Part shown: positions 61,990-64,000 of the stretch, piece after piece
Layout: every line of letters begins with the position of its first letter
Position numbering within the stretch: the stretch's first letter is position 1
Assembly (NCBI RefSeq): GCF_000374565.1
Contig: NZ_KB894689.1
Coordinates: 62,001 to 126,000, forward strand
DNA length: 64,000 bases
From: Siminovitchia fordii DSM 16014 = CIP 108821
Lineage (GTDB): Bacteria > Bacillota > Bacilli > Bacillales > Bacillaceae_C
Reading direction: 5' to 3'
Made by a program: the position numbers and the translations under genes
The notes under the pieces: model-generated
The model's database searches: none
What the model was told of the DNA's origin: nothing
What the model saw: the letters and a program-made list of their open reading frames with translations, nothing else

Positions 61990-63369
61990 GTGGGAATAAG
62001 TCAAAGGCTGGCTGAATATATTCACGATATCAAATATGAAGATTTGCCAAAAGACGTTGTTGAATTTACTAAACTATGTATCTTGGATTACTTTGGTTCT
62101 GCTATTGCCGGGTCAACTAAGCAGCCCATACAAATGATTGAGGAAATGGTACGGGAACTGGGTGGAGAGTCCCAGGCAACTCTGATGACAGGCGGAAGAA
62201 GTTCCATAACCAACGCGGCGCTTGTCAATGGGGCGGCAAGTCATATCATGGAATTAGATGATATCCATAAAACATCCATCATCCATGCCGGAACTGTCAT
62301 CATTCCTGCTGCTATAGCTGTGTCAGAGTGGAAAGAATCAAGTGGAAAAGATTTAATCACGTCTATTGTTGCAGGATACGAAGTTGCCTATAGAATAGGC
62401 GAAGCAGTCACGCCGTCACACTATTACTATTGGCATAATACCGCAACGTGCGGTACGTTCGGAGCTGCTGCATCAGCAGGAAAGCTACTAAATTTAAATA
62501 AAGAGGAATTAATTCATGCACTTGGAAGCGCCGGAACCCAAGCCGCGGGCTTGTGGGAGTTTATCGAGGACGGAGCAATGTCTAAACAGCTGCATCCCGG
62601 AAAAGCTGCGATGAATGGGGTAATCAGCGCCCTTCTGGCACAGAAAGGTTTTACCGGCGCAAGTGAAATCCTAGAAGGACGACGCGGATTCTTTGAAGCA
62701 ATGAGTAAAGAATATGATGTGAAAAAAGTTACCCGAGGGCTTGGTAACCAATTTAAGATCACGGAAAATTCTTTTAAAATCCATGCCTCCTGTCGTCATA
62801 CACACCACGTAATGGACCTCATGATCGAACTTCATCACGAGGATAGACTCTCCTTTGAAGAAATCGATAAAATAGTCATCTATACTTATCAAACCGCTAT
62901 CGATATTACCGACAACAACCAGCCCAGTACGGAATATGCAGCCAAGTTTAGCATCCAATTTTGCACCGCATTGGCATTGTTACAGGGGAATGGGGACTTC
63001 GACCAGTTTAATCAAAGAACACTTTGGGATCCAAAAATTCGTAAGTTGATGAATCGCGTATTTGTTAAGACTGATTCCGAAATGACAAGCTCATATCCGA
63101 AAAAATGGGGAGCGAAGGCTGAGATCTTCCTAACGTCGAGGAGTGTGATTACTAGAGTGACCGACTTTCCGAAAGGTGACCCAGAAAAACCGGTAACTAA
63201 AAAAGAACTGCTCGCTAAATTTATGAAAATGGCCTCAATGATGCCCAAACAGCGGCTTAAAAACTTTACTGACAAACTAATGGACTTGGAGAATTTGAGT
63301 GAAATTGGACCGATTATGAGTTTCATAGAAGAGAGTAATTTTGAGAGAGTCAGGGAAGGACAAACTTAA
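61990..63369 (+). CDS. MmgE/PrpD family protein
   Basis: This is a 459-residue protein of the family that includes 2-methylcitrate dehydratase and cis-aconitate decarboxylase. Family features include ILDYFGSAIAGS, GAASHIMELDDIHKTSIIHAGTVIIPAA and KLHPGKAAMNGVISALLA-like (here QLHPGKAAMNG). The start is GTG 61990 with AAAGAGG eight bases upstream; an upstream TTG frame runs through a repeat. Its presence with CitE-like, MaoC and CoA-transferase genes fits turnover of a C5-C7 tricarboxylate or itaconate-type compound. The reaction itself cannot be fixed. Confidence 0.78.
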   Translation: MGISQRLAEYIHDIKYEDLPKDVVEFTKLCILDYFGSAIAGSTKQPIQMIEEMVRELGGESQATLMTGGRSSITNAALVNGAASHIMELDDIHKTSIIHAGTVIIPAAIAVSEWKESSGKDLITSIVAGYEVAYRIGEAVTPSHYYYWHNTATCGTFGAAASAGKLLNLNKEELIHALGSAGTQAAGLWEFIEDGAMSKQLHPGKAAMNGVISALLAQKGFTGASEILEGRRGFFEAMSKEYDVKKVTRGLGNQFKITENSFKIHASCRHTHHVMDLMIELHHEDRLSFEEIDKIVIYTYQTAIDITDNNQPSTEYAAKFSIQFCTALALLQGNGDFDQFNQRTLWDPKIRKLMNRVFVKTDSEMTSSYPKKWGAKAEIFLTSRSVITRVTDFPKGDPEKPVTKKELLAKFMKMASMMPKQRLKNFTDKLMDLENLSEIGPIMSFIEESNFERVREGQT

Positions 63370-63387
63370 ATTCAAGAGGGAGATTGC

Positions 63388-64000
63388 ATGGAGAGCTATT
63401 TATTGACAGAACAAGACCGTTCTACTTTACAGAGCAAGGTAACAAACAAACTACGGGAAGTAATTTTAACGGGGCATTTTAATATGGGTGACCGATTGGT
63501 TCAAGAAGAGTGGGCAGACAAACTTGGGGTCAGCCGTATGCCCATAAGGGAAGCTTTGGTTCAGCTGGAAAAGGAGGGCCTTGTCCGGATCGAACCGCGG
63601 AGGGGTGCCATTGTAACTCCGATATCTGTTGAAGATATTAAGGAAATATACCAATTAAGGGTGTTGCTTGAGGGGGAGGCGGTGGAACGTGCCCTTCCTT
63701 ATATTGAAGAAGAGGATATCAAGGAGCTTTCTAGGTTGGACAGCATGATGAGATCATTGGGCAACACGGAAGAGGACGTTGAAATATATATGAGATTAAA
63801 TATCGAATTCCACCATATTTTGCGGCGTGGATGTCCTTGGAGAAGAATTCATGACATGATCGATACACTTTGGAAAGGGATTCCGCCATATACGCCAAGC
63901 CTATTGGCTGACCATTTGGAGGAAACTCATAAGGAACATGGACTGATGATCGAAGGGATTAAACAAAGGGATGCCAAAAAGCTTCGAAAAGTAATAGAAA
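63388..64000 (+). CDS. FadR-subfamily GntR transcriptional regulator (cut by window end)
   Basis: At least 204 residues are visible from ATG 63388 behind GAGGGAG. The N-terminal winged helix (about 14-77) includes LREVILTGHFNMGDRLVQEEWADKLGVSRMPIREALVQLEKEGLVRIEPRRGAIV, followed by an FCD ligand-binding domain (IKEIYQLRVLLEGEAVERAL, the metal-site Asn/His region NIEFHHIL, and HLEETHKEH). The stop codon lies beyond base 64000. It starts 18 bases after the MmgE/PrpD gene and probably regulates this operon. Confidence 0.85.
   Translation, partial: MESYLLTEQDRSTLQSKVTNKLREVILTGHFNMGDRLVQEEWADKLGVSRMPIREALVQLEKEGLVRIEPRRGAIVTPISVEDIKEIYQLRVLLEGEAVERALPYIEEEDIKELSRLDSMMRSLGNTEEDVEIYMRLNIEFHHILRRGCPWRRIHDMIDTLWKGIPPYTPSLLADHLEETHKEHGLMIEGIKQRDAKKLRKVIE

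Overview
The window looks like chromosome from a spore-forming member of the Bacillaceae (Firmicutes). GC content is moderate, ribosome-binding sites are strong (GGAGG), GTG and TTG starts are frequent, and intrinsic terminators are many. It also holds a SAM-I (S-box) riboswitch, a KatX-like catalase, a YknXYZ-type exporter and a Bacillus-style MoxR/DUF58/RDD/SpoIIM-like cluster. I saw no rRNA, tRNA, CRISPR array or intact insertion sequence.

Left part (1-33.5 kb) is mostly housekeeping and accessory metabolism. At 0.2-2.5 kb an N-succinylamino-acid racemase/o-succinylbenzoate synthase homologue and an M20 deacylase form a minus-strand operon, behind a structured leader that carries its own terminator. 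A second racemase with a GNAT acyltransferase lies at 30.9-32.8 kb. Together the two loci could supply the three steps of a D- to L-amino-acid conversion pathway. Between them are a MacAB/YknXYZ-like exporter (3.4-6.4 kb), a C45 autoproteolytic hydrolase, a catalase, threonine deaminase ilvA with an apparently orphan S-box riboswitch behind it, a SIMPL protein, the MoxR-DUF58 cluster with a divergent SpoIIM-like/RDD pair (12.5-19.5 kb), an aldehyde dehydrogenase, a 30-residue membrane peptide gene, and a carboxylate-use region (isocitrate/isopropylmalate-type dehydrogenase, AbrB-family membrane protein, citrate-type two-component system, CitMHS transporter).

The right part (34-57.5 kb) is an aromatic-compound catabolic island. 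Two divergent NitT/TauT-type ABC transporters flank a shared regulatory region. They are followed by a C-C bond hydrolase-like protein, an IclR regulator, an MFS permease, and a long operon: cupin, extradiol dioxygenase, degenerate SDR, ThDP enzyme, aldehyde dehydrogenase, aspartate-dehydrogenase-like protein, Rieske dioxygenase alpha and beta, cis-dihydrodiol dehydrogenase, tandem VOC protein, 2-oxoacid:ferredoxin oxidoreductase KorAB and a ferredoxin. Four promoters in this island (both ABC operons, the MFS gene and the dioxygenase operon) carry the same AAAACAATGTTTY-type operator at or just downstream of the predicted start, which points to one regulon, most likely under the linked IclR protein. 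The ring-hydroxylating enzyme is complete except that no dedicated reductase is visible; KorAB plus ferredoxin sits where the reductase would be expected.

The last part (58-64 kb) is a second acyl-CoA catabolic operon: CitE-like lyase, family III CoA-transferase, MaoC hydratase, acyl-CoA dehydrogenase, MmgE/PrpD protein and a FadR-type GntR regulator cut by the window end. Its composition fits CoA-dependent breakdown of a branched C5 dicarboxylate (itaconate, mesaconate or methylsuccinate type). The physiological substrates of both catabolic operons are inferred and not shown by sequence.
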